Origin: an uncultured Shewanella sp.
GTDB taxonomy: Bacteria > Pseudomonadota > Gammaproteobacteria > Enterobacterales > Shewanellaceae
NCBI RefSeq assembly: GCF_947501225.1
Contig: NZ_CANMUW010000001.1
Coordinates: forward strand, 310,001-374,000
Length of the DNA: 64,000 nt
Direction of reading: 5' to 3'
Position numbers and translations under genes: made by a program
Notes under the pieces: model-generated
Seen by the model: the letters and a program-made list of their open reading frames with translations, nothing else
Database searches by the model: none
Told to the model about the DNA's origin: nothing
Shown: positions 27,898 to 38,088 of the stretch, one piece after another
Layout: the number at the start of each line of letters is the position of its first letter
How positions within the stretch are numbered: position 1 is the stretch's first letter

Positions 27898-30204
27898 ATG
27901 TTTAGAATAATAAAAATTCTGCTTCCCGCAGCGTTAACACTCACTTTTATCGCTTCTGTGGGCACCTACCTTGTGCTTCATCTGAGTCTGCCAAAACTAT
28001 CGGGGCAGTGGGAGAGCGGCGGAATAGCGTCTGATGTTCAGATTGAGCGGGACAGGTTGGGTACCGCGATTGTGACCGGTGACAATCGTCGTGATGTGGC
28101 TTTTGCTTTAGGTTATGCCCATGGACAGGATCGCTTCTTCCAGATGGATCTGCTCAGGCGCAACGCCGCAGGTGAGTTATCACAGATATTTGGTGAAAAG
28201 GCGCTAGAGCTGGATCAGTCACGCCGTTTTCATCAGTTCAGAAAACATGCCGAAGAGATTGTCGCTAAGATGCCGGTAACCGAAAAGTTGCAGCTTCAGT
28301 CCTATGCTAACGGTGTCAATGAAGCCGTGAAGGCGATACCGGTGAACTCGTTTGAGTATCTTCTTACCGGCGCGACGCCCTCGCCATGGGTGCCTGCCGA
28401 TAGTCTGTTGGTTATCTTTAGTATGTATCTGGATCTGCAGAGTAACACGATTAAACGCGATCTCGTGCTTGAGCAGATAACCCGCTTTTATGGAGAGGAG
28501 ATGCTGGCGTTTATCACTCAGCCAAGTATCTTTCAGGCAGCGCTCGATGACAGCCTGCTCCCCACCCAAGAGGTCGCAATTCCGAATGTCGCCCCTGAAC
28601 TTATGGCGAGTGCGGTGATAAGGCCTATCGAAGAGCCGCTGGATATTGGCAGTAATAACTGGGCGGTCACAGGAGCATTGACCGAATCTGGACGTGCCAT
28701 GCTTTCCGATGACATGCACCTCTCATTTGCTGTACCGATAATCTGGTACCGTGCTCAGCTCAACTATCCCGATCCGATCACGAAAGAGAAGGTGCAGGTT
28801 ACCGGGGTCTCCCTGCCCGGGGCGCCTGTCATCGTTGTGGGTAGCAATAATAAGCTCGCCTGGGGATTTACCAATGCCTATATCGACACGGCCGACTGGG
28901 TAAAGTTAGCGGCCGATGAGATCACCTCATTTGAGCGAGAGCAGATCCCGCTTCCCGATGGCAAGAGTCATGAATATATCATAGAGCTCTCTCAATACGG
29001 TCCGGTTCGCACTCTTGGTGGACAGAGATATGCGTTGAGTTGGGTGGCCCATAAAGACTATGCGGTCGATATGGAGTTGATGGGATTGGAGAGGGCGAGA
29101 GATGTGTCCGATGCGCTTGAGTTGGCTACATCGGTTGGGATCCCGGTACAAAATATGATGGTTGTGGACAGTAAAGGGAGTGCCGCCTGGAAGCCCACGG
29201 GAGCGGTACCCGCCCGCACTAATCCCTCCGATGTCGCTCAAGACTCCTCCCGGTTCCAGCATAGGGAGTGGAATCTTGACGAAACAACACTTCCCAGCAT
29301 ATCTAACCCGGACCATGGTCGATTATGGAGTGCTAATGCCAGGGTGATGTCGTCGAGTGAGCATGTTCGTTTTGGTGACGGCGGTTATGCGTTAGGCGCA
29401 CGCTCTATGCAGATTCGCGACAAGCTACAAGCTGATCAACAATTTGACGAAGAAGCGTTTTATCGGTTACAGCTGGACAATCGTGCCGAATTTTTAAAGC
29501 CATGGCATGCTTACCTGATTGAGCTTCTTTCGACTCAGCCTGAGCGGTTTGCCGAAGATATTGGCTACCTCAGAGATTGGCAAGCTTGCGCCTGTAAAGG
29601 CTCGGTGGGTTACACCTTAGTCAGGCAGTTCAGAGCCGGCCTTATCGATGCCAGTTTCGCTCCCATCGAGACGGGGTTATCTAAACATAACTTATCGCTT
29701 TCGGTGGTTAAGCGCTACTTAGAGCCAGCCATGTGGCAGCTGCTCAAGGAGCAGCCACAAAGCTGGTTGGCCGATGGTTATGAGAGCTGGGATGAATTTA
29801 CTATCGACAGTTACCAGCACTCCAGGGCAGAGCTGCTGGCTGCTTTCAGTGACGATGAGGATTTAGCCGAACTGGCCTGGGGCAGAGTCAATGCCCTGAA
29901 GATCCAACACCCCTTCAGCAAGCAGTTACCCATCTTGAGTTCATGGTTGGATATGCCAGAAGTTGAGGCTTTCGGTGACACCTTTATGCCTGCCGTACAG
30001 CGCAGTAATTTCGGTGCTTCACAGCGCTTTATCGTACAACCGGGTGCTGAGGAAGATGCCATCATGACGATTCCGGGTGGTCAGTCGGGTCATCCGTTAT
30101 CGGATTATTATCGAGCCGGTTTCGATGAATACGCTCAACAGCAATCTACCCCTCTGTTACCGGGAGAGGTGCTACACTCCATCGTCATAAAGCCTGTGCA
30201 GTAA
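27898..30204 (+). CDS. Penicillin acylase family Ntn hydrolase
   Basis: A 768-residue precursor of the penicillin G acylase/AHL-acylase family. An N-terminal hydrophobic segment (about residues 5-25) exports or anchors it. The alpha part shows DVAFALGYAHGQDRFFQMDLLRR-type residues. The self-processing site is GSNNWAVTG with S252 as the new N-terminal nucleophile, followed by the family's AMLSDDMHL block and, at the end, PGGQSGHPLSDYY. It hydrolyses amide bonds in the periplasm; beta-lactam side chains, N-acyl homoserine lactones or acyl-amino acids are all possible substrates. A stop codon two codons upstream fixes the start, despite a poor ribosome site. Confidence 0.92.
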   Translation: MFRIIKILLPAALTLTFIASVGTYLVLHLSLPKLSGQWESGGIASDVQIERDRLGTAIVTGDNRRDVAFALGYAHGQDRFFQMDLLRRNAAGELSQIFGEKALELDQSRRFHQFRKHAEEIVAKMPVTEKLQLQSYANGVNEAVKAIPVNSFEYLLTGATPSPWVPADSLLVIFSMYLDLQSNTIKRDLVLEQITRFYGEEMLAFITQPSIFQAALDDSLLPTQEVAIPNVAPELMASAVIRPIEEPLDIGSNNWAVTGALTESGRAMLSDDMHLSFAVPIIWYRAQLNYPDPITKEKVQVTGVSLPGAPVIVVGSNNKLAWGFTNAYIDTADWVKLAADEITSFEREQIPLPDGKSHEYIIELSQYGPVRTLGGQRYALSWVAHKDYAVDMELMGLERARDVSDALELATSVGIPVQNMMVVDSKGSAAWKPTGAVPARTNPSDVAQDSSRFQHREWNLDETTLPSISNPDHGRLWSANARVMSSSEHVRFGDGGYALGARSMQIRDKLQADQQFDEEAFYRLQLDNRAEFLKPWHAYLIELLSTQPERFAEDIGYLRDWQACACKGSVGYTLVRQFRAGLIDASFAPIETGLSKHNLSLSVVKRYLEPAMWQLLKEQPQSWLADGYESWDEFTIDSYQHSRAELLAAFSDDEDLAELAWGRVNALKIQHPFSKQLPILSSWLDMPEVEAFGDTFMPAVQRSNFGASQRFIVQPGAEEDAIMTIPGGQSGHPLSDYYRAGFDEYAQQQSTPLLPGEVLHSIVIKPVQ

Positions 30205-30273
30205 AAAGCCGCGGACGGGTATTCGCAGGGAGTTGAGCCATTTACATTGTCAGTTTTTGTCTGTAACCCTGAG

Positions 30274-30310
30274 ATTTGACCAGCCTGAATTTTTTTCAGG
30301 CTGGTCAAAT
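30274..30310. terminator. Perfect 16-bp palindrome after the Ntn hydrolase gene
   Basis: ATTTGACCAGCCTGAA (30274-30289) and its exact complement (30295-30310) flank a five-T loop. It has no T tail but is a very stable hairpin in both directions and probably ends the transcript. Confidence 0.65.
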
Positions 30311-30503
30311 ACGCTTGGTTGAGCGTGTGTGGTGAATAGATATTCCTCCTTGCGATTGAGGTTCCAATTTATAGGCTGCTCAGTGGCTATTTAAAGGTTT
30401 TTTCTCATCTCTGCCACATTGTAAGTAAGTGTAATGATTTAAAATATGAAACCAGACTCTGTTAAGCTTAGATACAAATAATTACATTAGAGCCGACAGA
30501 GCG

Positions 30504-31052
30504 ATGAAGAACACCTGGATTTCAGCACTTATCATGAGTGCCGTTGCAATATCAGGTTGTGATAAAGATGTCTCATTTAAACTGGATGCGGTTTCAGAGT
30601 CTGAATTTAGTTCTCAAGACAGTGATGACGTTTTTTTTACCTGTTATCTAAAGGTATATGCCACTAACAACCTGGAATACGGTGTTAAAATTGGCCCTCA
30701 AATCACGGTATTTACCGACTCCGGTGCCCATAAATTCCGCATAGACTCATGGGGGGACGATTGGGAGTACCTGATTGCCAACGATGAAGGTGAGGGGAGC
30801 CCCAAGCGCCTCTATTTTCGCGAGGACAATGTGCATCCCATGAGCTGTGCCAAGCTTGCTCAGGCCATCAACAGAAAGGCCTTTACGCTTGAACTTAACC
30901 GTTGTGAGAAGATAGATCAGACCCCTGCCAGCTGTGATGTCGACCTGGAAGTTGCCAGTGGCGGGGTCGAGCTTCACAATGTCCAGGAGAGGCAACTGCA
31001 GAGTTTACAGCGCAAGTTACAGGAGAACGTGGACTCGACTATTCGTTCGTAA
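30504..31052 (+). CDS. Predicted lipoprotein of unknown function
   Basis: A 182-residue protein I do not recognise. The N-terminus is a lipoprotein signal: a short hydrophobic stretch and the lipobox ISGC with C19, followed by Asp at +2, which in E. coli would favour inner-membrane retention. The mature part has several cysteines (CYLKVY, MSCAKL, NRCEK, SCDVD) that could form two disulfides, and a charged, helical C-terminus. It stands alone between two hairpin-rich gaps. Confidence 0.7.
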   Translation: MKNTWISALIMSAVAISGCDKDVSFKLDAVSESEFSSQDSDDVFFTCYLKVYATNNLEYGVKIGPQITVFTDSGAHKFRIDSWGDDWEYLIANDEGEGSPKRLYFREDNVHPMSCAKLAQAINRKAFTLELNRCEKIDQTPASCDVDLEVASGGVELHNVQERQLQSLQRKLQENVDSTIRS

Positions 31053-31171
31053 AAACACCTTGTAAGCCTTACATTCAGGGTGGAATAGAGCTGAGTCATT
31101 ACCTCACGCTCCTTCATATACCTCACTACTTAATGCCCCCTCTATTCTTCATTATCAGATGCTTCTTATCT

Positions 31172-31206
31172 TCGTCATTCCCGCAGAGCTTTTGGGCGGG
31201 AATCCA
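31172..31206. repeat. Dispersed-type palindromic repeat
   Basis: TTCGTCATTCCCGC followed by GGGCGGGAATCC forms the ATTCCCGC/GCGGGAAT inverted repeat seen as a common intergenic element in Shewanella and Vibrio. The rest of the 31053-31467 gap shows nothing else recognised. Confidence 0.55.
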
Positions 31207-31467
31207 TTTAAGGCACCTCTGATTTCAGCACTCCTCACTTCAAAATTAGCTGTTGATATTTATCTTCGACATTGCAGAAAGTGAGCATGTTGGCAATTTG
31301 TTAAAAATAACGCTTGTTATAGTTGGTGCTGCTTGAAATGTATCCATTTTTAGGTAGTGTAGCTCGTTGCAGGGAAAACAGTCAGGTCTGAATGACGGAA
31401 CCTATGGATCGAACTGGTTCTGTGGCCAGCCGTTAAGTCCTATCATAATAATTAAAAAGGAATTTTA

Positions 31468-32109
31468 ATGAGATTACTCTATTCAATTCTGCTATCTATG
31501 CTGTTGTCCGCTATATGCTTTGCTGATGATGACAATATCAACAGCAATACCAAAAGCATCAACAACAATACCAAAACCAGCTTCAATAAAATCCATACCT
31601 TGGGGATAGGATTCGGTATGTTTTCAGGAAGGATGGACTCCGACTACATACATGGGGAACTCTACGATGAAGATATCAGCTTTTCGGGAGAGTATTTTTA
31701 TCAATTTCATATAAATAGCAACTGGGCCGTTGCGGCTGGATACCAGGACACAGCTTCAGGGTTCTGCTTCATCTGTGGCCCGATACCTGAAGGCCCTGAT
31801 ACATTCAAAACAAATATCATGAAGGTTGATAATTATTACCTCACTGTACAATATACCTACCCAATATCTCAACGCTGGGCAATATATTCGAAGCTTGGTG
31901 TAAACCGATATGACATAGAGTTTGACGATGTAAGGTATACGGGCATAGTTGCTCCAGCTGTAGATGGTGTCGGTGTAGATTTAGCAGCCGGAGTCGGCAT
32001 TAAATTTCAGGCGTTTAATGGCTTTGGGATTGGGCTGGATTATAAGTACTTAGGTGCAGACCAAGTGCAGACGAAAGTTGGTGTCTTAGCATTTAGTTAT
32101 TCGTTTTAA
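31468..32109 (+). CDS. Small outer-membrane beta-barrel protein
   Basis: A 213-residue protein with a signal peptide (about residues 1-19, ending CFA) and a mature region of alternating beta strands that ends in an aromatic residue (LAFSYSF), consistent with an eight-stranded outer-membrane barrel of the OMP_b-brl kind. The first 25 mature residues are an Asn/Ser/Lys-rich linker (INSNTKSINNNTKTS). A CFIC pair sits in a loop. AAGGA precedes the ATG. No ligand or partner is evident. Confidence 0.75.
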   Translation: MRLLYSILLSMLLSAICFADDDNINSNTKSINNNTKTSFNKIHTLGIGFGMFSGRMDSDYIHGELYDEDISFSGEYFYQFHINSNWAVAAGYQDTASGFCFICGPIPEGPDTFKTNIMKVDNYYLTVQYTYPISQRWAIYSKLGVNRYDIEFDDVRYTGIVAPAVDGVGVDLAAGVGIKFQAFNGFGIGLDYKYLGADQVQTKVGVLAFSYSF

Positions 32110-32165
32110 AAAGTCGCTATGTCGGTTTTCATTCCAATAACGAGATTAGTTAATCGATCGTTTAT

Positions 32166-32190
32166 AGCACAGACCCAGGTCTGTGCTTCT
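32166..32190 (+). terminator. Palindromic hairpin after the beta-barrel gene
   Basis: AGCACAGACC (32166-32175), CA, then GGTCTGTGCT (32178-32187) form a nearly perfect 22-bp palindrome, with a short T-rich tail. It likely ends the upstream gene; the remaining 230 bp before the TrpB gene show no clear site. Confidence 0.6.
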
Positions 32191-32417
32191 GGAGCCCTAA
32201 CTATTAATAGGTGTTTTCCATGCCAGAGACTAAAGCGGGTATCACCATAGAGCTTTATCCGGCCTGCGTTCATTTATGCAGCACTAACCTCTCTACTTCA
32301 TAGTTATACTAATTGCTATTGGTCTCACCTTGACTCTGTTATATATTGACCGGGTGTATCAAAAACGAACCCAATCAATGTCAAAGTAGAATAAATTCAG
32401 AAGTATAGAGAGGTCCT

Positions 32418-33620
32418 ATGAGCAAGTTCGAATTCGCCCCCATGCCAGACAATCAAGGTTTCTTTGGTGAGTATGGTGGCCAGATTATTCCGCCAGAGCT
32501 GAAGAGTGCGATGGATGCGATTAATCAAGCCTATGAAGAGATTCGACAGACTCAAGGCTTCCAGGATGAGCTGATGCAGCTGTTCCAGGACTATGTGGGT
32601 CGCCCGAGCCCCATCTATCATGCCAAGCGCCTCAGTGAGAAGCTCGGCGGCGCGCAGATCTACCTCAAGCGTGAAGATCTTAACCACACAGGTGCTCACA
32701 AGATAAATCACTGCCTCGGTGAGGCCCTGCTCGCCAAATATATGAATAAGAAGAAGGTGATTGCCGAAACCGGCGCCGGACAACACGGCGTCGCGCTCGC
32801 CACGGCTTGTGCACTGGTGGGGATCCCCTGTGAAATTCATATGGGCCAGGTCGATATTGAGAAGGAGCACCCCAATGTCACCAAGATGAAGATCTTAGGC
32901 TGTAAGCTGGTTGCCGTCACCCAAGGAACTGCAACCCTGAAAGATGCCGTCGACAGTGCCTTTGTGGAATACCTGAAGAACCCTGAAGATTACCTCTATG
33001 CCATCGGCTCTGTGGTTGGGCCTCACCCTTTCCCTAAGATGGTGCGTGACTTTCAAAGCATTATCGGCCGCGAGGCCAGAGAGCAGTTCCAACAGAAATT
33101 CAATAAACTTCCCGATATCATCACCGCCTGTGTCGGCGGCGGTTCGAACGCCATCGGCCTGTTCAGCGCATTTCTCGATGACAGCGAGGTAAAGATTGTC
33201 GGGGTCGAACCCGCCGGTAAGGGGCTGGAAACCACAGAGCACTCCGCAACCCTTACTTTAGGAACTCCCGGTGCCATTCACGGCTTTAAATGCTATGTAC
33301 TGCAAGATGAGGCCGGTGAGCCGCTGCCGGTGCACTCTATCGCCTCAGGCTTGGATTATCCCGGAGTGGGTCCGCAGCACTGCTACCTGAAAGATATTGA
33401 GCGTGCAGAGTATGACTCGGTTACCGATGAGGAGTGTTTGAACGCCTTTATGACCCTGTCGCAGGTCGAGGGCATTATCCCGGCACTGGAGAGTGCCCAC
33501 GCCGTGGCCTGGGCTATGCGCGAAGCGGCTAAGCTGACAAAGGATAAACAGATCTTGATTAACCTCTCTGGCCGGGGTGATAAAGACGCGGATTATGTGG
33601 CCGACAAGCTGGGCCTTTAA
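32418..33620 (+). CDS. trpB: Stand-alone tryptophan synthase beta chain (TrpB)
   Basis: A 400-residue PLP enzyme with the full TrpB pattern: HTGAHKIN with the PLP lysine K95, AETGAGQHG with the catalytic glutamate E117 (Salmonella K87 and E109, same offset), GGGSNA for the PLP phosphate, and LSGRGDKD at the end. There is no trpA or other tryptophan gene beside it, so it is a solitary copy. It may condense indole with serine, or serve another beta-replacement reaction. The segment [14 protein letters not shown] departs from the usual INNALGQ, hinting at a paralogue. AGAGGTCC is the ribosome site. Confidence 0.88.
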   Translation: MSKFEFAPMPDNQGFFGEYGGQIIPPELKSAMDAINQAYEEIRQTQGFQDELMQLFQDYVGRPSPIYHAKRLSEKLGGAQIYLKREDLNHTGAHKINHCLGEALLAKYMNKKKVIAETGAGQHGVALATACALVGIPCEIHMGQVDIEKEHPNVTKMKILGCKLVAVTQGTATLKDAVDSAFVEYLKNPEDYLYAIGSVVGPHPFPKMVRDFQSIIGREAREQFQQKFNKLPDIITACVGGGSNAIGLFSAFLDDSEVKIVGVEPAGKGLETTEHSATLTLGTPGAIHGFKCYVLQDEAGEPLPVHSIASGLDYPGVGPQHCYLKDIERAEYDSVTDEECLNAFMTLSQVEGIIPALESAHAVAWAMREAAKLTKDKQILINLSGRGDKDADYVADKLGL

Positions 33621-33657
33621 TTGCTGTCTTTACCCGGTAGGAGATGAGTGATAACCG

Positions 33658-33688
33658 AAGGGATGAAGTTTTTACTTCGTCCCTTTTT
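33658..33688 (+). terminator. Rho-independent terminator of the TrpB gene
   Basis: AAGGGATGAAGT (33658-33669) pairs with ACTTCGTCCCTT (33674-33685) through 12 bp with one G-U, a TTTT loop, and a T-rich tail. Confidence 0.9.
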
Positions 33689-33963
33689 GTTTTCACTCAT
33701 ACCTTAGTCAAAAATTATCTATAGCTGTCGCCTGTTGTTCTATCCCCTCTAAAATCAGCCTCATGATGTAATTAACAGTGAGCCTGCCTTCATTTTTTAT
33801 GGCACTCCTTCCGGAATAAGCAGGCTTCATTGTTTATGTGCTAAAGGATCTTAATTTACCATTTACGTAATAAACCCAAGACTATTGCCTGAAAAACACC
33901 GATAATCCCCCCATTAGTAAGGCATGCCCGCCGATTTACAGCGCAAGACTCTGGACATTATCA

Positions 33964-36144
33964 ATGGAAATCAAAGTTAATTTTCTCGACAACCTCAGAC
34001 TGGAAGCGAAGTTTGATGACTTTACCGTCACCGCAGATCAGCCTATTCGCTACAAAGGCGATGGCTCGGCCCCCAGCCCTTTCGATTATTTCTTAGCGTC
34101 ATCGGCGCTTTGTGCGGCCTACTTTATCAAGGTGTATTGTAAGGCGCGTGATATTCCAACGGAAAATATCAGACTGTCACAAAACAACATCGTTGACCCT
34201 GAAGATCGCTACAACCAAATTTTCCAGATCCAGGTCGAACTCCCCGATGATATCTCCGATAAAGACAGGGCAGGGATTTTACGCTCGATAGAGCGCTGCA
34301 CCGTGAAAAAGGTGGTACAGACAGGCCCCGAGTTTAAGATTGAAACCGTTGAAAACCTTGATGAAGATGCCAATGCCATGCTGATGGGGCAACCCGATAG
34401 CGATGTCAGCACCTACATCCTGGGTAAAGATCTGCCGCTTGAGCAAACCATCTCGAACATGACGGGGATGCTGGCCGAGCTGGGTATGAAGATAGAGATA
34501 TCTTCATGGCGCAACATAGTGCCCAATGTCTGGTCGCTGCATATTCGTGACGCCGCGTCGCCTATGTGTTTTACCAACGGTAAGGGAGCGACTAAAGAGA
34601 GTGCGCTCTGCTCGGCACTTGGTGAGTTTATCGAGCGTTTAAACTGTAACTTCTTCTATAACGATCAATTTTTCGGTGAAGAGATTGCAGGCAGCGAATT
34701 TGTTCATTATCCCAATGAAAAGTGGTTTCCCTTAGAGGAAGATGATTCATTGCCATCGGGCATCTTAGATGAACACTGTTTAGCGATCTACAACCCGGAT
34801 GGTGAACTGGCCGGTTCTAACCTTATCGATACCAACTCCGGCATGGTTGAACGCGGCATCTGTACCATTCCCTATGTTCGCCACTCAGATGGCGAGACGG
34901 TGCACTTTCCGTCGAACTTAATCGAGAACCTGTTTCTGAGTAATGGTATGAGCGCGGGTAACAACCTGCAGGAAGCCAAGGTGCAGTGCTTGTCAGAAAT
35001 TTTTGAGCGCGCGGTTAAGCGGCAGATCATCGAGCAGGAGATTGTTCTGCCTGATGTTCCAATGCAGGTGCTGGAGAAATACCCGAGCATCCTGGCCGGC
35101 ATTCAAGGGGTAGAGGCACAGGGTTTCCCGGTTGTGGTTAAAGACGCATCGCTTGGTGGTAAATTCCCGGTCATGTGTGTCACCCTGATGAACCCGAGAA
35201 CAGGCGGCGTGTTTGCCTCTTTCGGTGCGCACCCGAGCTTTGAAGTGGCGCTGGAGCGCAGCCTGACGGAACTACTGCAGGGAAGAAGCTTCGAGGGCTT
35301 AAACGACGTACCTAAACCTACCTTCGACAGCATGGCAGTGACTGAGCCCGAGAACTTTGTCGATCACTTTATCGACTCTACCGGTGTGATCTCATGGCGC
35401 TTCTTCAGCAGCGCTCATGACTATGAGTTCTGTGAATGGGACTTCTCAGGCACAAATGCCGAGGAGTCTGAGGGGTTATTCGGCATCCTGGCCGATATCG
35501 GTAAAGAGGCATATATTGCCGAATTCGATCAGCTGGGTGCCTCGGTGTGCCGTATTCTGGTGCCGGACTATTCAGAGGTCTACCCGGTTGAAGATCTTAT
35601 CTGGGATAACACCAATAAGGCGCTCGATTATCGTGAAGATATCTTAAACCTTCACTCGCTCAGCGATGATGAACTCGCCGCCCTGGCAGAGCGTCTGGAA
35701 GAGAGCCAATTAGATAACCAGACTGACATTCCGACTCTGATCGGTATCGTGTTTGATGAAAATACCCCTTGGGGTCAGTTAACGATTATCGAGCTGAAGA
35801 TCCTTATCTATCTGGCACTGGGCGAGCTTGAAGACGCCATCGAGCTGGTTGGTGAGTTCCTGCAGTACAACGACAATACCGTGGAGCGTGGCCTGTTCTA
35901 TCAAGCAGTTCATGCAGTATTGGAAGTGACCCTGGATGAAGCCCTATCCCTTGAGCACTTTATCAATAACTTCAACAGAATGTTTGGTAAAGAGACCATG
36001 GATAACGTGGTGGGCTCTGTGAGTGGCGAGGTGAAGTTCTTCGGACTGACGCAAACCAGCATGAAGCTTGAGGGGATAGAGCCGCACCTGAGACTGATCG
36101 AGAGCTATAAAAAGTTGCATCAGGCCCGTAAAGCTGCGAGTTAA
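33964..36144 (+). CDS. OsmC-YcaO fusion protein
   Basis: A 726-residue protein with an OsmC-like domain (about residues 1-135) joined to a YcaO domain (about 150-726). The two OsmC thiols are present: C50 in LASSALCAAY and C112 in IERCTVKK. The YcaO part has the ATP-binding glutamates in KESALCSALGEFIERLNCNF and QEAKVQCLSEIFERAV. E. coli YcaO has only the second part and is linked to beta-methylthiolation of ribosomal protein S12 by RimO. The fusion suggests that a thiol peroxidase activity supports the YcaO reaction. It follows the TrpB gene and a terminator, so it has its own promoter. Confidence 0.9.
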   Translation: MEIKVNFLDNLRLEAKFDDFTVTADQPIRYKGDGSAPSPFDYFLASSALCAAYFIKVYCKARDIPTENIRLSQNNIVDPEDRYNQIFQIQVELPDDISDKDRAGILRSIERCTVKKVVQTGPEFKIETVENLDEDANAMLMGQPDSDVSTYILGKDLPLEQTISNMTGMLAELGMKIEISSWRNIVPNVWSLHIRDAASPMCFTNGKGATKESALCSALGEFIERLNCNFFYNDQFFGEEIAGSEFVHYPNEKWFPLEEDDSLPSGILDEHCLAIYNPDGELAGSNLIDTNSGMVERGICTIPYVRHSDGETVHFPSNLIENLFLSNGMSAGNNLQEAKVQCLSEIFERAVKRQIIEQEIVLPDVPMQVLEKYPSILAGIQGVEAQGFPVVVKDASLGGKFPVMCVTLMNPRTGGVFASFGAHPSFEVALERSLTELLQGRSFEGLNDVPKPTFDSMAVTEPENFVDHFIDSTGVISWRFFSSAHDYEFCEWDFSGTNAEESEGLFGILADIGKEAYIAEFDQLGASVCRILVPDYSEVYPVEDLIWDNTNKALDYREDILNLHSLSDDELAALAERLEESQLDNQTDIPTLIGIVFDENTPWGQLTIIELKILIYLALGELEDAIELVGEFLQYNDNTVERGLFYQAVHAVLEVTLDEALSLEHFINNFNRMFGKETMDNVVGSVSGEVKFFGLTQTSMKLEGIEPHLRLIESYKKLHQARKAAS

Positions 36145-36173
36145 CGCCCGTTAATTTCTTCAGCCTATAGCAT

Positions 36174-36201
36174 AAAAAGCCCATCAATCGATGGGCTTTT
36201 T
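36174..36201. terminator. Bidirectional terminator
   Basis: AAAAAGCCCATC (36174-36185) and GATGGGCTTTTT (36190-36201) with an AATC loop form a perfect terminator in both directions between the convergent YcaO and response regulator genes. Confidence 0.93.
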
Positions 36202-36249
36202 GTTAGTGCTATTTGTCCCGTTCTGACCTTTTTATCTTATTTCTACTGC

Positions 36250-36723
36250 TTATCTTAGCCGTTGCAGTACCACGTTTTGATCCAGGATAGGTTGAAACGG
36301 TTCATATTCGATACCACTGTCGAAGATATATTCGGTGATTAATGTGGTGGCCATCTTCAGTAACTCTTCCGACTTCCAGGGTTTCTCAAAATAGCTCTCG
36401 ACTCTGGCTCGGTTGATGGCGGCAATGGTGTCCTGGTGTGTTGCCTGGCCGGTTAATAAGATCTTTTTAGTATGATGATAACGGCGATCTTGAGAGATCT
36501 CGGTGAGAAACTCCACTCCGGTTTTTTCAGGCATGACATGATCAGAGATAACCAGGGCGATATACTCACCCTCGGCATCAAGATCGTCCATCACCTCCAG
36601 CGCTTCTATCGCCGACTCACAATCTTCAATATTGAAAAATGTGGTTAATGGTGAGAGATCTTGCAGCACAGCACTCAGCACTTCTCGTTGGTCATCAACA
36701 CAGATGATATTAATTTTTTCCAT
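36250..36723 (-). CDS. Single-domain response regulator
   Basis: A 157-residue receiver-domain protein. The acidic pocket is D10-D11, the phosphorylated aspartate is D61 (VISDHVMPEKTG), followed by LLTG and the conserved lysine in YFEKPW. There is no DNA-binding output domain, only a 25-residue tail. Its start overlaps the end of the histidine kinase gene by 14 bases, so the two form a pair. It may act by protein contact or within a relay. Confidence 0.92.
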   Translation of the reverse strand: MEKINIICVDDQREVLSAVLQDLSPLTTFFNIEDCESAIEALEVMDDLDAEGEYIALVISDHVMPEKTGVEFLTEISQDRRYHHTKKILLTGQATHQDTIAAINRARVESYFEKPWKSEELLKMATTLITEYIFDSGIEYEPFQPILDQNVVLQRLR

Positions 36724-38065
36724 CGGTTCCCTCGCTTTCCTGTGCAGGTACAGGCAGTTTTATCCTGAATATGGTTTTTTCATCATTGCTCATTACCGCA
36801 ATACTGCCGCCGTAACTGTTTACAATTCGCTGAACGATTGAGAGCCCAAGCCCCAGCCCGAAAGATAACCCACCTTTCTTGGTGGTAAAGTTGGGTTGAA
36901 ATATTTTTCTTCGCGTGACCTCATCAATCTCAGGGCCATTGTTAGCCACCGTTATCTGTACCATATTGCGTACGTGACGAGTGGATATCTCAATAGCCGG
37001 CTCAGAGGTATGACTCAACACATCACTGGCATTTTTAATAATATTGACCCAGATCTGCACCAGCTCAGTTGAACTGGCTTTCAGCTTGGGCAACACTGCC
37101 GGGCTTATTTTTACATTAATGCCACGTAAGCTATTGTGCAACAAGGCCAGGGCTTTATTGATGCTATCGTTAACATCCAACCACTCTTCGGTATCGGTAT
37201 CGGTTCGGCCCAACTGTTTTACCGATTTCACAATGCCCACCGAATGCTTGGAAGCCAGTCGCATGTCATGCAGATCTCTGCCTATCTCCCAATAGCGCAG
37301 CGCTTGATCTATATCGGTTAACCACGAACTGTCGATTTCACCATGGGGCACGGCGCGGGCAAGCCTTCGGGCGCTATCACGGTCGATTCGATAGGTTTTC
37401 ATCAGCGCTTTTGCTCGGGCTCTCACCTCTGATGAACTCGCCTTCTGACCATAAAGTAAACCATGTTCGAGAAACTGCCTGGTATTCGGGTGACACTCTT
37501 CTATCAGATCAAATATTACAGCCTGCAGCCGCTCCGTCTTGCTGTTAATCACACCGACCGCATTATTTAACTCATGAGCAATGCCCGCGGCCAGTTGCCC
37601 TAACGTGGTCATCTGCTCGGCGGTATTGAGCTTGTTCTGTACCGATTCACGCTCAACCGCCTCCATGCTGGCTCGGCGCTGTCTGCGTGCTAACTCTTTA
37701 ACGATCACCGGGGTAAATTGAGCCGTTAGCGGGCCATATTTTTCCGGCGATACCACAGGGGTAGAGGTATCAATCCAGGCAAGCTCGCTGTTCTCTTTTG
37801 CGATCACGGTTGTAGACGCTTCGAGGGTTTCGGCAAAAAAGCTGTGCACGCCGATAAAGGTGCCGGCGGGGGCGGTAAATACCTTGGTCTGTTTATCCTT
37901 GGCTGTGGAGGAGAAAAAACCTTCCAACTCTCCGGATCTTACCCAATAGAGGCGATCGTTATACTCCGCCTGTTTTAAGACGACCTCGCCTGCAGGAACC
38001 GTTATCTGACGAAATGGGTTCTCGAAATAATCTTCTATGAGTCGTTGTAGCGTCACTTTTTCCAT
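36710..38065 (-). CDS. Histidine kinase with cyclic-nucleotide-binding-like domain
   Basis: A 451-residue soluble sensor kinase. Residues 1-130 form a cNMP-binding-like jelly roll (PAGEVVLKQAEYNDRLYWVRSG), then a HisKA domain with H164 (LAAGIAHELNNAVG) and an ATPase domain with the N box (WVNIIKNASDVL) and G2 box (GLGLGLSIVQRIV). The usual DNG of the G1 box reads NNG (VANNGPEID), which could change nucleotide binding. It has no membrane segment, so it senses a cytoplasmic signal. It follows the transporter by 23 bp and overlaps its response regulator. Confidence 0.92.
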   Translation of the reverse strand: MEKVTLQRLIEDYFENPFRQITVPAGEVVLKQAEYNDRLYWVRSGELEGFFSSTAKDKQTKVFTAPAGTFIGVHSFFAETLEASTTVIAKENSELAWIDTSTPVVSPEKYGPLTAQFTPVIVKELARRQRRASMEAVERESVQNKLNTAEQMTTLGQLAAGIAHELNNAVGVINSKTERLQAVIFDLIEECHPNTRQFLEHGLLYGQKASSSEVRARAKALMKTYRIDRDSARRLARAVPHGEIDSSWLTDIDQALRYWEIGRDLHDMRLASKHSVGIVKSVKQLGRTDTDTEEWLDVNDSINKALALLHNSLRGINVKISPAVLPKLKASSTELVQIWVNIIKNASDVLSHTSEPAIEISTRHVRNMVQITVANNGPEIDEVTRRKIFQPNFTTKKGGLSFGLGLGLSIVQRIVNSYGGSIAVMSNDEKTIFRIKLPVPAQESEGTDGKN

Positions 38066-38088
38066 TGCTTTTCTCTAAAGAATATAAC

